Below the pieces are notes generated by a model. That model worked only from the letters and a program-made list of their open reading frames with translations. It was not told the DNA's origin and searched no databases. Both the position numbers and the translations under genes were made by a program. From positions 1 through 6,844 of the forward strand of contig DMTG01000093.1 in NCBI GenBank assembly GCA_003477345.1: DNA of 6,844 bases, read 5' to 3'. Shown piece after piece: positions 1-6,844 of the stretch (the first letter of the stretch is position 1; each line of letters begins with the position of its first letter). This DNA comes from Succinivibrionaceae bacterium (GTDB taxonomy: Bacteria > Pseudomonadota > Gammaproteobacteria > Enterobacterales > Succinivibrionaceae).

Positions 1-216
1 GGCACCTAAGAGTTCATAGCAATCTCCTCTTTTTATGGTGTCAGGAACTGTCTGTCCTGCTGCAATCTCAGTACAGACTGCCTGGGCATTAAGAGGAAGC
101 AGAAAGAATGAGGCGAGCGCTGATAGAAAAACACCAGGCTTAAGGCAGCCAATGTTTTTCTTCAGTAAAGAGTCACATAAAGCCGCAGAGGCGGCTTTAT
201 GCTGATTATTTTGCAT
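1..216 (-). CDS. Start of an unidentified secreted protein, cut by the left window edge
   Basis: The reading frame stays open for 72 codons from ATG (214-216) to base 1 without a stop. Residues 19-21 (KKN) are a short basic stretch. A hydrophobic core follows (VFLSALASFFLLPL, residues 29-42), and then NAQA, a good signal peptidase I site after A46. The visible mature part begins VCTEIAAGQTVPDTIKRGDC and holds two cysteines (48 and 66), so export to the periplasm or beyond is likely. I do not recognise the family. The ATG overlaps the end of the upstream membrane-protein gene by 11 nt, and AAGGG lies about 12 nt before it, which suggests translational coupling. No other ATG, GTG or TTG lies in frame before the signal core. 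The start still leaves an unusually long 18-residue tail ahead of the basic residues, and a hairpin sits inside codons 6-14. A CTG at residue 18 would give a conventional MKKN-type signal peptide. Coding is likely; the exact start is uncertain. Confidence 0.7.
   Translation of the reverse strand, partial: MQNNQHKAASAALCDSLLKKNIGCLKPGVFLSALASFFLLPLNAQAVCTEIAAGQTVPDTIKRGDCYELLGA
176..201 (-). terminator. Perfect hairpin, possible weak terminator after the membrane-protein gene
   Basis: CATAAAGCCGC and GCGGCTTTATG form a perfect 11-bp stem around a 4-nt loop, just past the stop codon at 206. The GC core flanked by A and T runs resembles an intrinsic terminator, but only three T follow the GC core on the minus strand before ATG. 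It also lies inside the first codons of the secreted-protein ORF. It may be a partial terminator that lowers expression of the downstream gene, or an mRNA stability hairpin. Confidence 0.4.
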
Positions 217-523
217 GAGCTTTTTTGCCCTTTTTGAAAGCCAGATAAAACAGATACATGGCAGCCACAATTTCAATGATCATGATAGTTGCCTGATCAC
301 TTACCGCCGGTATAAATACAAACGGCTGCAGCATTACCATCAGAATGGTCAGAATCACGCCGTCCCCGTAGTTCCTTTTGCTGAAGTACCAGAACATGGC
401 ATAGAGCATGGTAAAGGTAGTAACTCCTCTTACCATACCGTCAAACTGTCCGAAGCTGGCAATTCCCAGGCAGACCAGAAGAAGAATTGCAGTTCCTATC
501 AGAATCGGTCTTAAATACGCCAT
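206..523 (-). CDS. Small four-helix inner-membrane protein, function unknown (DUF6804-like appearance)
   Basis: This is a 105-residue, very hydrophobic protein with four likely membrane helices at about residues 6-25, 30-48, 55-72 and 78-96. Charged residues K49/R50 between helices 2 and 3, and the basic tail KKGKK at 97-101, predict that the middle loop and both ends are cytoplasmic. The pattern (an R-V motif opening helix 2, LQPFVFIP closing helix 3, IIEIVAAMYLF in helix 4) resembles the small DUF6804-type membrane proteins as I remember them; this is a resemblance, not a verified match. The start is well supported by GGGAGG at 530-535, six bases before ATG. The gene follows the nitroreductase with an 88-bp gap and overlaps the secreted-protein ORF by 11 nt, so the three may be expressed together. 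No catalytic motif is visible and no function can be assigned. Confidence 0.8.
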   Translation of the reverse strand: MAYLRPILIGTAILLLVCLGIASFGQFDGMVRGVTTFTMLYAMFWYFSKRNYGDGVILTILMVMLQPFVFIPAVSDQATIMIIEIVAAMYLFYLAFKKGKKAHAK

Positions 524-611
524 AGCGCCCCTCCCAAGTAAATGATATCAATGCAATTCTAACCTATTACCAAACAGATAATTTCAGCTTTTTCTGCAAT
601 CTGTGAACTGA

Positions 612-1133
612 TTACTTAATATAGATCACTCTGTTCTCTCTTCTCGGCTTCTCTTTTGGATATTCGCCTTCGCCGTAGCCTATGACACAGTTGCCGATAC
701 CTTCGTAGTCTCCTTCAATTCCCAGCTCTTTTAAAATAGCCTTGCCTTCTTCGGACTCAAAGGTTTCCTTTGCTCTGTGAATCCAGCAGGCACCCAGCCC
801 AAGAGAATGTGCAGCCAGCATCATGTTGCCCATTACCAGGCTGCCGTCATAGACGCGGGTATTGGAACTCTTCTCTGCCAGCACCACCAGAACTACAGGA
901 GCACTGTAGAACGGATCACTGGAGGTTCCCAGAATTTCAGCATTAATCTTTGAGAGTCTGTCACGAATATCTTTACGGGTAACCGCCAGCACGATAGACG
1001 GCTGACGGTTTCTGCCGGAGGCTGCACTGATGCCGGCGTTGACCACCTGCTCAATCAGCTCTGACGGGACCTCTGTGGTCTGATATTTCTTGACACTGCG
1101 ACGGGAAAAAATACACTTTAGAACTTCGTTCAT
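612..1133 (-). CDS. Nitroreductase-family FMN-dependent oxidoreductase
   Basis: This is a 173-residue single-domain member of the FMN-dependent nitroreductase fold family, which transfers hydride from NAD(P)H to nitro compounds, quinones or related acceptors in the cytoplasm. Family signs in order are RRSVKKY at 11-17 (basic FMN phosphate contact), ASGRNRQP at 38-45 (the common N-x-QP flavin element), DPFYSAPVVLVVLAE at 73-87, DGSLVMGNMMLAAHSLGLGA at 96-115 (core helix), and a C-terminal KPRRENRVIY. The length suits the short clade, whose members usually work as homodimers. The start has GAGG at 1139-1142, five bases before ATG. The gene diverges from glk across a 402-bp gap, and a small palindrome lies 35-47 bp upstream. 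The family is certain; the physiological substrate cannot be read from sequence. It may act in anaerobic redox balance or detoxification. Confidence 0.93.
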   Translation of the reverse strand: MNEVLKCIFSRRSVKKYQTTEVPSELIEQVVNAGISAASGRNRQPSIVLAVTRKDIRDRLSKINAEILGTSSDPFYSAPVVLVVLAEKSSNTRVYDGSLVMGNMMLAAHSLGLGACWIHRAKETFESEEGKAILKELGIEGDYEGIGNCVIGYGEGEYPKEKPRRENRVIYIK

Positions 1134-1167
1134 AACAACCTCAATAATGCTGTTTGTCTACTATGTG

Positions 1168-1180
1168 TTACATATTGTAA
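1168..1180. promoter_or_regulatory. Palindrome TTACA-TAT-TGTAA, candidate operator for the nitroreductase gene
   Basis: A perfect 5-3-5 inverted repeat is centred about 40 bp upstream of the nitroreductase start. Read on the minus strand it contains TACAAT (1174-1179), a plausible -10 element. A repressor bound here would therefore cover the promoter. A palindrome this short can arise by chance in AT-rich DNA. Confidence 0.3.
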
Positions 1181-1264
1181 TAGATTACCAAAAAATACTA
1201 AAAATTAACCAAAATTCACGTAGATAAATATCTTTTATGCAATCAAGATGTTAGAAAACAGGAC

Positions 1265-1292
1265 GTGATTTATTGACCATTTTTACTATAAT
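1265..1292 (+). promoter_or_regulatory. Candidate glk promoter
   Basis: A perfect TATAAT lies at 1287-1292. The best partner at a legal distance is GTGATT (1265-1270, spacer 16), which is a weak -35. A better -35-like TTGACC sits at 1273-1278 but is too close to TATAAT and is 20 bp from TAAAAT at 1299-1304. Transcription from here would give a 5' leader of about 235 nt before glk. Confidence 0.35.
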
Positions 1293-1317
1293 TTGCGTTA
1301 AAATACTGAGCTTATTC

Positions 1318-1344
1318 TTAAGGGCAGAAATTTACTGCCCCTAA
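1318..1344 (+). other. Stem-loop in the glk leader
   Basis: GGGCAG (1322-1327) pairs with CTGCCC (1335-1340) around a 7-nt AT-only loop. After one mismatch TTA and TAA extend the stem. No T-run follows on either strand, so it is not an obvious terminator. It would lie about 20-25 nt into the transcript from the candidate promoter. Confidence 0.4.
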
Positions 1345-1387
1345 AGTATTTCACTGAACATTCATTATAGTGAAAAATCAGTATCAA

Positions 1388-1493
1388 CCGAAGGACATTC
1401 GGGGATTGCCTGCCATGAGGTCAGAGCCTGCTTTCCAGATCAGCGGATCTGCAAAGCAGTAGGCACCTTTACCGAGGTGACGGGAACATGTCC
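1388..1493 (+). ncRNA. Candidate structured 5' leader RNA of glk
   Basis: Nested complementary segments give a coherent fold on the plus strand. P1 is GGACAT (1393-1398) with ATGTCC (1488-1493). P2 is TGCCTG (1407-1412) with TAGGCA (1460-1465), including one G-U pair. P3 (1428-1441 with 1446-1459) is a 14-bp hairpin with one C-C mismatch and an AGCG loop, and would stack directly on P2. A second set of local hairpins competes: CCGAA/TTCGG (1388-1392/1398-1402, loop GGACA) and CACCT/AGGTG (1464-1468/1475-1479). P3 is far too long to dismiss as chance; the short helices individually could be chance. It matches no riboswitch class that I can recall. It may be a cis-acting leader or the body of a separate small RNA. 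Confidence 0.45.
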
Positions 1494-1520
1494 AAGCTAG
1501 CTAAATTATTCGCACATTAA
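1488..1520 (+). CDS. Possible 10-residue leader peptide just upstream of glk
   Basis: The tiny ORF MSKLAKLFAH has a Shine-Dalgarno-like GAGG at 1474-1477, ten bases before its ATG. It ends at TAA 1518-1520, immediately before the AGGA that serves glk. The ribosome-binding site and the start codon both fall in segments that can be paired in the proposed leader fold. The composition is basic and hydrophobic, with no repeated codon of one amino acid, so classic attenuation is not indicated. An ORF this short may be accidental. Confidence 0.25.
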   Translation: MSKLAKLFAH

Positions 1521-1535
1521 AGGAAGATTGATCAA

Positions 1536-2513
1536 ATGACTGAGTTAAAAGGAATGGCTCTCATCGGTGACATTGGCGGAACCAATGCTCGCTTGGCTTT
1601 ATGCAATCTAGCTGATGGAAGCATCTCCACTCCTATTATTTACTCTGCAAAAGAGAATGATTCTCTTGAAGGCTGCATCCTGAAGTTCAAAAAAGACTGC
1701 GGCATTGAATTTGATCAGGCATGCATTGCTATTGCCTGCGCCATTACCGGTGACTACATCAAAATGACCAACAACCCATGGGAGTTCTCTATTTCATCAT
1801 TAAAGACTACCCTGGGTCTTAAAACCTTCAAGGTAGTCAATGACTTTACCGCCATGGCTATGTCTGTTACTGTGCTGGATAAGGATTCTTTAGTCAAGAT
1901 TGGCGGCGGCGAGCCTGATCCAACCGCCCCTATTGCCGTATACGGCGCAGGAACCGGTCTGGGTGTTGCTCACGTGCTGCACGTTGACAACAAGTGGATA
2001 CCACTTCCTGGTGAAGGCGGACATGTTGATCTGGCTCCTGCCAATATGAGCGAAGACATGATCCTGATGTCTCTGCGTGCCCGTATCGGTCACGTATCAG
2101 CAGAACGCGTGCTGTCAGGTCCTGGTCTTGTTAATCTTTACGAGGCAATCGCCATGCGCAATGAACGCGTACGCAAGCACATGAAGCCTGCTGATGTAAC
2201 CAGCGGTGCTCTCTCCATGCCAAGCGATCCAGACTGCGTAGAAGCTCTGAATACCTTCTGCAAGCTGATGGGAAGATTCGGCGGCAACCTGGCTCTTACC
2301 ATGAGCACCTTCGGCGGTGTTTATATCGCTGGCGGCGTAGTGCCACGCTTTATTGAATTCTTCAAGAACTCAAAGTTCCGTGAGGCTTTCGAAGACAAGG
2401 GCCGCTTCAAGGACTTCTTAAAGAAGATCCCAGTCTACGTGATCACAGATAATCAGGCAGGACTTAGAGGTGCAGGCGCCTGTCTGCGTCAGGAACTAGG
2501 CGCTGTTCTCTAA
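1536..2513 (+). CDS. glk: Glucokinase (ATP:D-glucose 6-phosphotransferase)
   Basis: This is a cytoplasmic glucokinase that phosphorylates free glucose to glucose 6-phosphate with ATP, feeding glycolysis with sugar that did not enter through the PTS. The 325 residues are close to the 321 of the E. coli enzyme and align along the whole length. The nucleotide-phosphate loop GDIGGTNARL is at 11-20. The catalytic Asp is D103 within VNDFTA (101-106), next to N102. The second ATP motif GAGTGLG is at 137-143. The other glucose ligands match by position: E160 and H163 in PGEGGH, and E190 in SAERV. FGGVYIAGGVVPRF near the C terminus is the usual adenosine-site segment. The start is preceded by AGGA at 1521-1524, 11 bases away, slightly long. 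An internal ATG at codon 7 follows an AAAAGGA with no spacing and is less likely. A terminator follows 22 bases after the stop. Confidence 0.98.
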   Translation: MTELKGMALIGDIGGTNARLALCNLADGSISTPIIYSAKENDSLEGCILKFKKDCGIEFDQACIAIACAITGDYIKMTNNPWEFSISSLKTTLGLKTFKVVNDFTAMAMSVTVLDKDSLVKIGGGEPDPTAPIAVYGAGTGLGVAHVLHVDNKWIPLPGEGGHVDLAPANMSEDMILMSLRARIGHVSAERVLSGPGLVNLYEAIAMRNERVRKHMKPADVTSGALSMPSDPDCVEALNTFCKLMGRFGGNLALTMSTFGGVYIAGGVVPRFIEFFKNSKFREAFEDKGRFKDFLKKIPVYVITDNQAGLRGAGACLRQELGAVL

Positions 2514-2534
2514 TAAACAGAACACAGTAAACGC

Positions 2535-2566
2535 AAAGCTGATCAGTTTTCTGATCAGCTTTTTTT
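2535..2566 (+). terminator. Intrinsic terminator of glk
   Basis: A perfect 12-bp stem (AAAGCTGATCAG, TTTT loop, CTGATCAGCTTT) runs directly into a seven-T tract (2560-2566). It is a textbook Rho-independent terminator on the plus strand. Confidence 0.95.
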
Positions 2567-2638
2567 GTTTTATGGGCTTTTATTTTTATGTTTTTAGCAA
2601 ATAATCTTGATCAAATAAAATAAGGATTTTAAATTTCT

Positions 2639-2682
2639 TACTAAAAAAATGAGGATAGCGCAATTTTTTCTACTAAAAAAAT
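2639..2682. repeat. Direct repeat TACTAAAAAAAT with a T-tract between the copies
   Basis: The 12-nt TACTAAAAAAAT occurs at 2639-2650 and again at 2671-2682, 32 bp apart, about three helical turns. A T6 tract at 2664-2669 lies between them. The A/T tracts are spaced by roughly two turns and one turn, which would favour intrinsic curvature. The surrounding 2567-2735 is AT-rich and otherwise without a supported gene. Confidence 0.5.
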
Positions 2683-2730
2683 TAGAAATGCGTTGAAAAT
2701 ACTACAATTTATATGACGCAGTTACGCCAA

Positions 2731-2772
2731 TTAAAAACCCCGTTATCAATCCTGGTGACCAATAACGGGGTT
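2731..2772 (-). terminator. Intrinsic terminator of rpoD
   Basis: AACCCCGTTAT (2736-2746) and ATAACGGGGTT (2762-2772) form a perfect 11-bp stem with a 15-nt loop. The loop holds a smaller TGG/CCA pairing. On the minus strand the stem ends in GGGG followed by five T (2733-2737, including the stem's last two). It starts 34 bases after the rpoD stop. Confidence 0.88.
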
Positions 2773-2783
2773 CATTCTTAGTT

Positions 2784-2800
2784 TTTCGCAAACTGCGAAA
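2784..2800 (-). other. Small stem-loop between the rpoD stop codon and its terminator
   Basis: TTTCGCA and TGCGAAA form a 7-bp stem with a 3-nt loop, five bases past the rpoD stop. With the terminator hairpin it makes two stem-loops in tandem at the mRNA 3' end, which could shield the message from 3' exonucleases. Confidence 0.5.
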
Positions 2801-2805
2801 TTTCT

Positions 2806-4794
<1,989 letters not shown>

Positions 4795-4832
4795 GCTTTC
4801 CTTTTAAAAGTGGAGTATCTGACTACTCAGTT

Positions 4833-4861
4833 AAAAATGAAGAAGACACTCTTCCTCATTT
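4833..4861 (-). promoter_or_regulatory. Stem-loop in the rpoD 5' untranslated region
   Basis: On the minus strand, AAATGAGGAAGA (4861-4850) pairs with TCTTCTTCATTT (4846-4835) to give 12 bp, including one G-U, around a GTG loop. Two further T follow, so five T in all close the structure. From the candidate promoter, transcription would begin within a few bases of the stem, giving a 5'-terminal hairpin. It could also act as a weak terminator for read-through from yebC. Confidence 0.5.
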
Positions 4862-4869
4862 ACAACACG

Positions 4870-4901
4870 ATTATATATAGTAAAGTTTTCAAAAAAATCA
4901 A
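4870..4901 (-). promoter_or_regulatory. Candidate rpoD promoter
   Basis: On the minus strand TTGATT (4901-4896) is a 4/6 match to the -35 box. It precedes a run of overlapping -10-like hexamers: TATATA at 4877-4872 (spacer 18) and TATAAT at 4875-4870 (spacer 20). The spacer is rich in T and A. The predicted start lies near 4863-4866, about 70 bases before the rpoD ATG. Confidence 0.55.
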
Positions 4902-4928
4902 GTTTTTTTAATTCTATAAATCGCTTTA

Positions 4929-5687
4929 TCAGTCCAGCTCTACATCCTCAGGGATGGAAGCATTGTGGTATACCTGCTGTACATCATCGAGATCTTCTAG
5001 GTAGTCAATCATCTTCATGAACTTGACTGCAGACTCGGAATCTAATGAAACCTCATTGGCAGGAACCATGGTTACTTCAGCATTTACTGGTTTGAAACCG
5101 GCCTTTTCAAAAGCCTCAACTACATCAGCAAAAGCATCAGGAGCTGTGTAAACGTCAATTGAGCCGTCATCGTTGGAGAGGATATCGTCTGCACCGGCCT
5201 CTAGACCAACTTCCATGGCCTTCTCCTCATCGAGAGCCATCTTGCCGTCTTCATCCGGAGCAAAGCTGATCACGCCCTTCTTGGTGAATAGGTAGCCAAC
5301 AGAGCCAGAGGTGCCCAGGTTGCCGCCGAACTTGGTAAAGCCGTGTCTTACGTCAGATGCGGTACGGTTGTGGTTGTCGGTCATGCATTCAACCATAACG
5401 GCAACGCCGCCTAAACCATAGCCTTCATAGGTGATATTCTCTAAGTCTGAACCTTCACCGCCGCCAACGCCACGCTCTACAGCGCGCTTGATTGTATCGC
5501 GGGTCATGTTCTGTGCTAAAGCTGCAACGATTGCAGAACGCAGACGAGGGTTGCTGCTTTCATCTCCGCCGCCTGAACGTGCTGCTGTGGTGATTTCACG
5601 AATCAGCTTGGTGAAAATCTTGCCGCGCTTGGCGTCCTGAGCTGCTTTACGGAAACGAATGTTTGCCCACTTGGAATGACCTGACAT
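4929..5687 (-). CDS. yebC: YebC/TACO1-family protein, translation or transcription accessory factor
   Basis: This is a 252-residue member of the widespread YebC/TACO1 family. Older work describes members as DNA-binding transcriptional regulators; mitochondrial TACO1 and more recent bacterial work point to a role in translation of proline-rich stretches. The N-terminal signature [20 protein letters not shown] is at 2-21, followed by [11 protein letters not shown]. The central block [12 protein letters not shown] (about 67-78), YEGYGLGG and [20 protein letters not shown] is intact, and the C-terminal part ends in DDVQQVYHN. The protein is slightly longer than the E. coli one because of a few extra residues around [18 protein letters not shown] at 5696-5700 stands eight bases before ATG. 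It follows aspS by 49 bp with no terminator between, so the two are probably one operon. In many gammaproteobacteria ruvC follows yebC; here rpoD does. Confidence 0.97.
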   Translation of the reverse strand: MSGHSKWANIRFRKAAQDAKRGKIFTKLIREITTAARSGGGDESSNPRLRSAIVAALAQNMTRDTIKRAVERGVGGGEGSDLENITYEGYGLGGVAVMVECMTDNHNRTASDVRHGFTKFGGNLGTSGSVGYLFTKKGVISFAPDEDGKMALDEEKAMEVGLEAGADDILSNDDGSIDVYTAPDAFADVVEAFEKAGFKPVNAEVTMVPANEVSLDSESAVKFMKMIDYLEDLDDVQQVYHNASIPEDVELD

Positions 5688-5736
5688 ATATAAAACTCCT
5701 AAACTAAAAACCTTCTGCCCCTAGGGCCAAAACCTG

Positions 5737-6844
5737 TTACTCTTCTTTATCAGTGCACTGTACTGCCAGCTCTTTCAGGGCTTCCTCAGAGGCCTCGCTT
5801 GGAGCTGCTGTCATCAGACAGGCTGCGGCAGTTGTCTTAGGGAATGCAATGACATCACGGATGTTGTCGGTACCTGTCAGGAGCATGGTTACTCTGTCAA
5901 GTCCGAAAGCCAGTCCCGCATGCGGAGGAGCACCGAAGGACAGTGCGTCCAGCAGGAAGCCGAATTTCTCTCTGGCCTGCTCTTCGGTAATTCCCAGTAC
6001 CTTGAAGACAGCCTTCTGCATTTCGTTGTCATAGATACGGACAGAACCGCCACCTGACTCATAGCCGTTGATAACCAGATCGTAGGCATCGGCATAAACT
6101 GACATAGGATCATTTATAAGCTGCTCCGGAGTTACATTCTTAGGAGCTGTAAACGGATGGTGCATGGCGGTAAGTCCGGCTTCCTCGGTCATTTCAAACA
6201 TCGGGAAGTCCACTACCCACAGAGCCTTGTAGCCTTTACCGACCAGTCCGTGATCCTTTGCGCTCTTAAGACGCAGAGCACCCATGGCGCCTGCTGTCTG
6301 AAGTCTTGGGCCGGCACCGATGAAGACCATGTCGCCGTTCTTGGCGCCACAGCCTTTGATAAGAGCCATCAGCTCCTCTGCGGTGACGTGTTTCTGGAAG
6401 GAGGCCTTGATGCCCTCTATACCCTTTTCAAGCTCGGTTACCTTGATCCACAGAAGGCCGCTGCCGCCCATCTTCTTGACGTAGTCTGTATAGCCGTCAA
6501 TTTCGCGTCTGGTAAGCTTGGCGCCGTCTGGCAGCGCAAATCCGATTACTCTGCCCTTTGGATCATTGGCAGGTCCCTGCAGAACTGCAAATTCGGTGCC
6601 TTTTACGGCGTCATCTAAAAGATGCAGTTCAAAGTCTATTCTGAGATCAGGCTTGTCTGAACCAAACCTGTCCATGGCGTCTTCCCAGGTCATAACCGGG
6701 AGACTGCCGAGATCTTCACCCTTGATGTGCAGGAAAAGCTCGCGCATCATCTTTTCCATGATCGCGCGTACGTCATCAGAGCTCATAAAGGAGGTTTCAA
6801 CATCGATCTGAGTGAACTCCGGCTGTCTGTCAGCACGCAGATCC
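5737..6844 (-). CDS. aspS: Aspartyl-tRNA synthetase, C-terminal part (5' end beyond the right edge)
   Basis: This class II aminoacyl-tRNA synthetase charges tRNA-Asp with aspartate in the cytoplasm. The window holds the last 368 codons; the first full codon is at 6843-6841. The E. coli enzyme has 590 residues, so the N-terminal anticodon-binding OB domain and motif 1 are missing. The visible part opens inside motif 2 ([20 protein letters not shown]) and passes through the bacterial-type GAD insertion, recognisable from FGSDKPDLR and [10 protein letters not shown]. It continues through FPMFE and [10 protein letters not shown] to the GGGSVRI segment, and ends with motif 3 ([15 protein letters not shown], fragment residues 310-324) and the conserved [19 protein letters not shown]. 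The GAD domain and motif spacing mark the bacterial rather than archaeal type. The 350-codon frame beginning at an internal ATG is not the true start, because homology continues upstream to the edge. yebC follows 49 bp downstream, probably in the same transcript. Confidence 0.98.
   Translation of the reverse strand, partial: DLRADRQPEFTQIDVETSFMSSDDVRAIMEKMMRELFLHIKGEDLGSLPVMTWEDAMDRFGSDKPDLRIDFELHLLDDAVKGTEFAVLQGPANDPKGRVIGFALPDGAKLTRREIDGYTDYVKKMGGSGLLWIKVTELEKGIEGIKASFQKHVTAEELMALIKGCGAKNGDMVFIGAGPRLQTAGAMGALRLKSAKDHGLVGKGYKALWVVDFPMFEMTEEAGLTAMHHPFTAPKNVTPEQLINDPMSVYADAYDLVINGYESGGGSVRIYDNEMQKAVFKVLGITEEQAREKFGFLLDALSFGAPPHAGLAFGLDRVTMLLTGTDNIRDVIAFPKTTAAACLMTAAPSEASEEALKELAVQCTDKEE

Larger units (their letters stand above)
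1134..1535. other. 402-bp divergent intergenic region between the nitroreductase gene and glk
   Basis: The half nearest the nitroreductase gene (1134-1320) is AT-rich and should hold the divergent promoters. It contains a 13-bp palindrome at 1168-1180 and a TATAAT at 1287-1292 on the plus strand. The half nearest glk (1320-1535) is richer in GC and dense with inverted repeats, listed separately, plus two very short ORFs. No tRNA or familiar riboswitch signature was recognised on either strand. Confidence 0.8.

Noticed and set aside
575..603. Imperfect dyad CAGAT...ATCTG downstream of the nitroreductase gene
   Set aside because: The arms are short with interrupted pairing and no proper T-run, so it is too weak to call a terminator.
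1388..1500. Known RNA (4.5S SRP RNA, 6S RNA, Spot 42, tracrRNA or tRNA) in the glk leader
   Set aside because: The conserved core sequences I know for these were not found on either strand. A short likeness to the tracrRNA end (GGCACC...GGTG) is only a hairpin coincidence, with no CRISPR genes nearby.
1890..2093. 67-codon minus-strand ORF inside glk
   Set aside because: It is a shadow of the conserved ATP and glucose site region of glucokinase.
2713..2781. 22-codon plus-strand ORF starting MTQLRQLKTP across the rpoD terminator
   Set aside because: It has no ribosome-binding site and lies almost wholly on the terminator hairpin of the opposite gene.
5701..5736. CCCTAGGG palindrome between aspS and yebC
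   Set aside because: It is short, with no T-run, and does not look like a terminator; it is most likely part of an operon spacer.
6157..6618. 153-codon plus-strand ORF inside aspS
   Set aside because: It is antisense to well-conserved AspRS sequence, with no sign of independent coding.

Overview
The window looks like a chromosomal segment of a gammaproteobacterium with moderate GC and AT-rich intergenic gaps. The four recognisable housekeeping proteins (AspRS, YebC, sigma-70 and glucokinase) all read as close relatives of the Enterobacterales/Aeromonadales versions. The divergence in RpoD and the gene order would fit an anaerobic gut lineage such as Succinivibrionaceae. That lineage guess is an inference from remembered family sequences, not a search result. 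No mobile element, CRISPR array, rRNA or tRNA was seen.

Layout. From the right edge, reading on the minus strand, come the C-terminal two thirds of aspS, then yebC (49 bp gap), then rpoD (134 bp gap with its own candidate promoter and a stem-loop at the expected mRNA 5' end). rpoD ends in a strong intrinsic terminator. On the plus strand glk converges on rpoD and has its own textbook terminator; the roughly 290 bp between them also holds an AT-rich stretch with repeated A-tracts. Upstream of glk is a 402 bp gap shared with a divergent minus-strand nitroreductase gene. Its glk-proximal part folds on paper into a compact RNA with competing pairings and two tiny ORFs. To the left of the nitroreductase lie a 105-residue four-helix membrane protein and, overlapping its end by 11 nt, the start of an unidentified secreted protein cut by the window edge. 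That last ORF is not a complete reading frame within the window and is easily missed.

How the parts relate. aspS, yebC and rpoD are core translation and transcription genes, probably at least partly co-transcribed. glk phosphorylates free intracellular glucose. The nitroreductase, small membrane protein and secreted protein form a separate minus-strand accessory cluster of unknown purpose.

The points most worth a second look are the structured glk leader, a lysine/alanine-rich tract inside an acidic insertion in the sigma-70 non-conserved region, rpoD lying outside the usual rpsU-dnaG-rpoD operon, and a perfect 11-bp hairpin inside the first codons of the secreted-protein ORF. I found no clear evidence of a wholly new system such as a defence or toxin locus.
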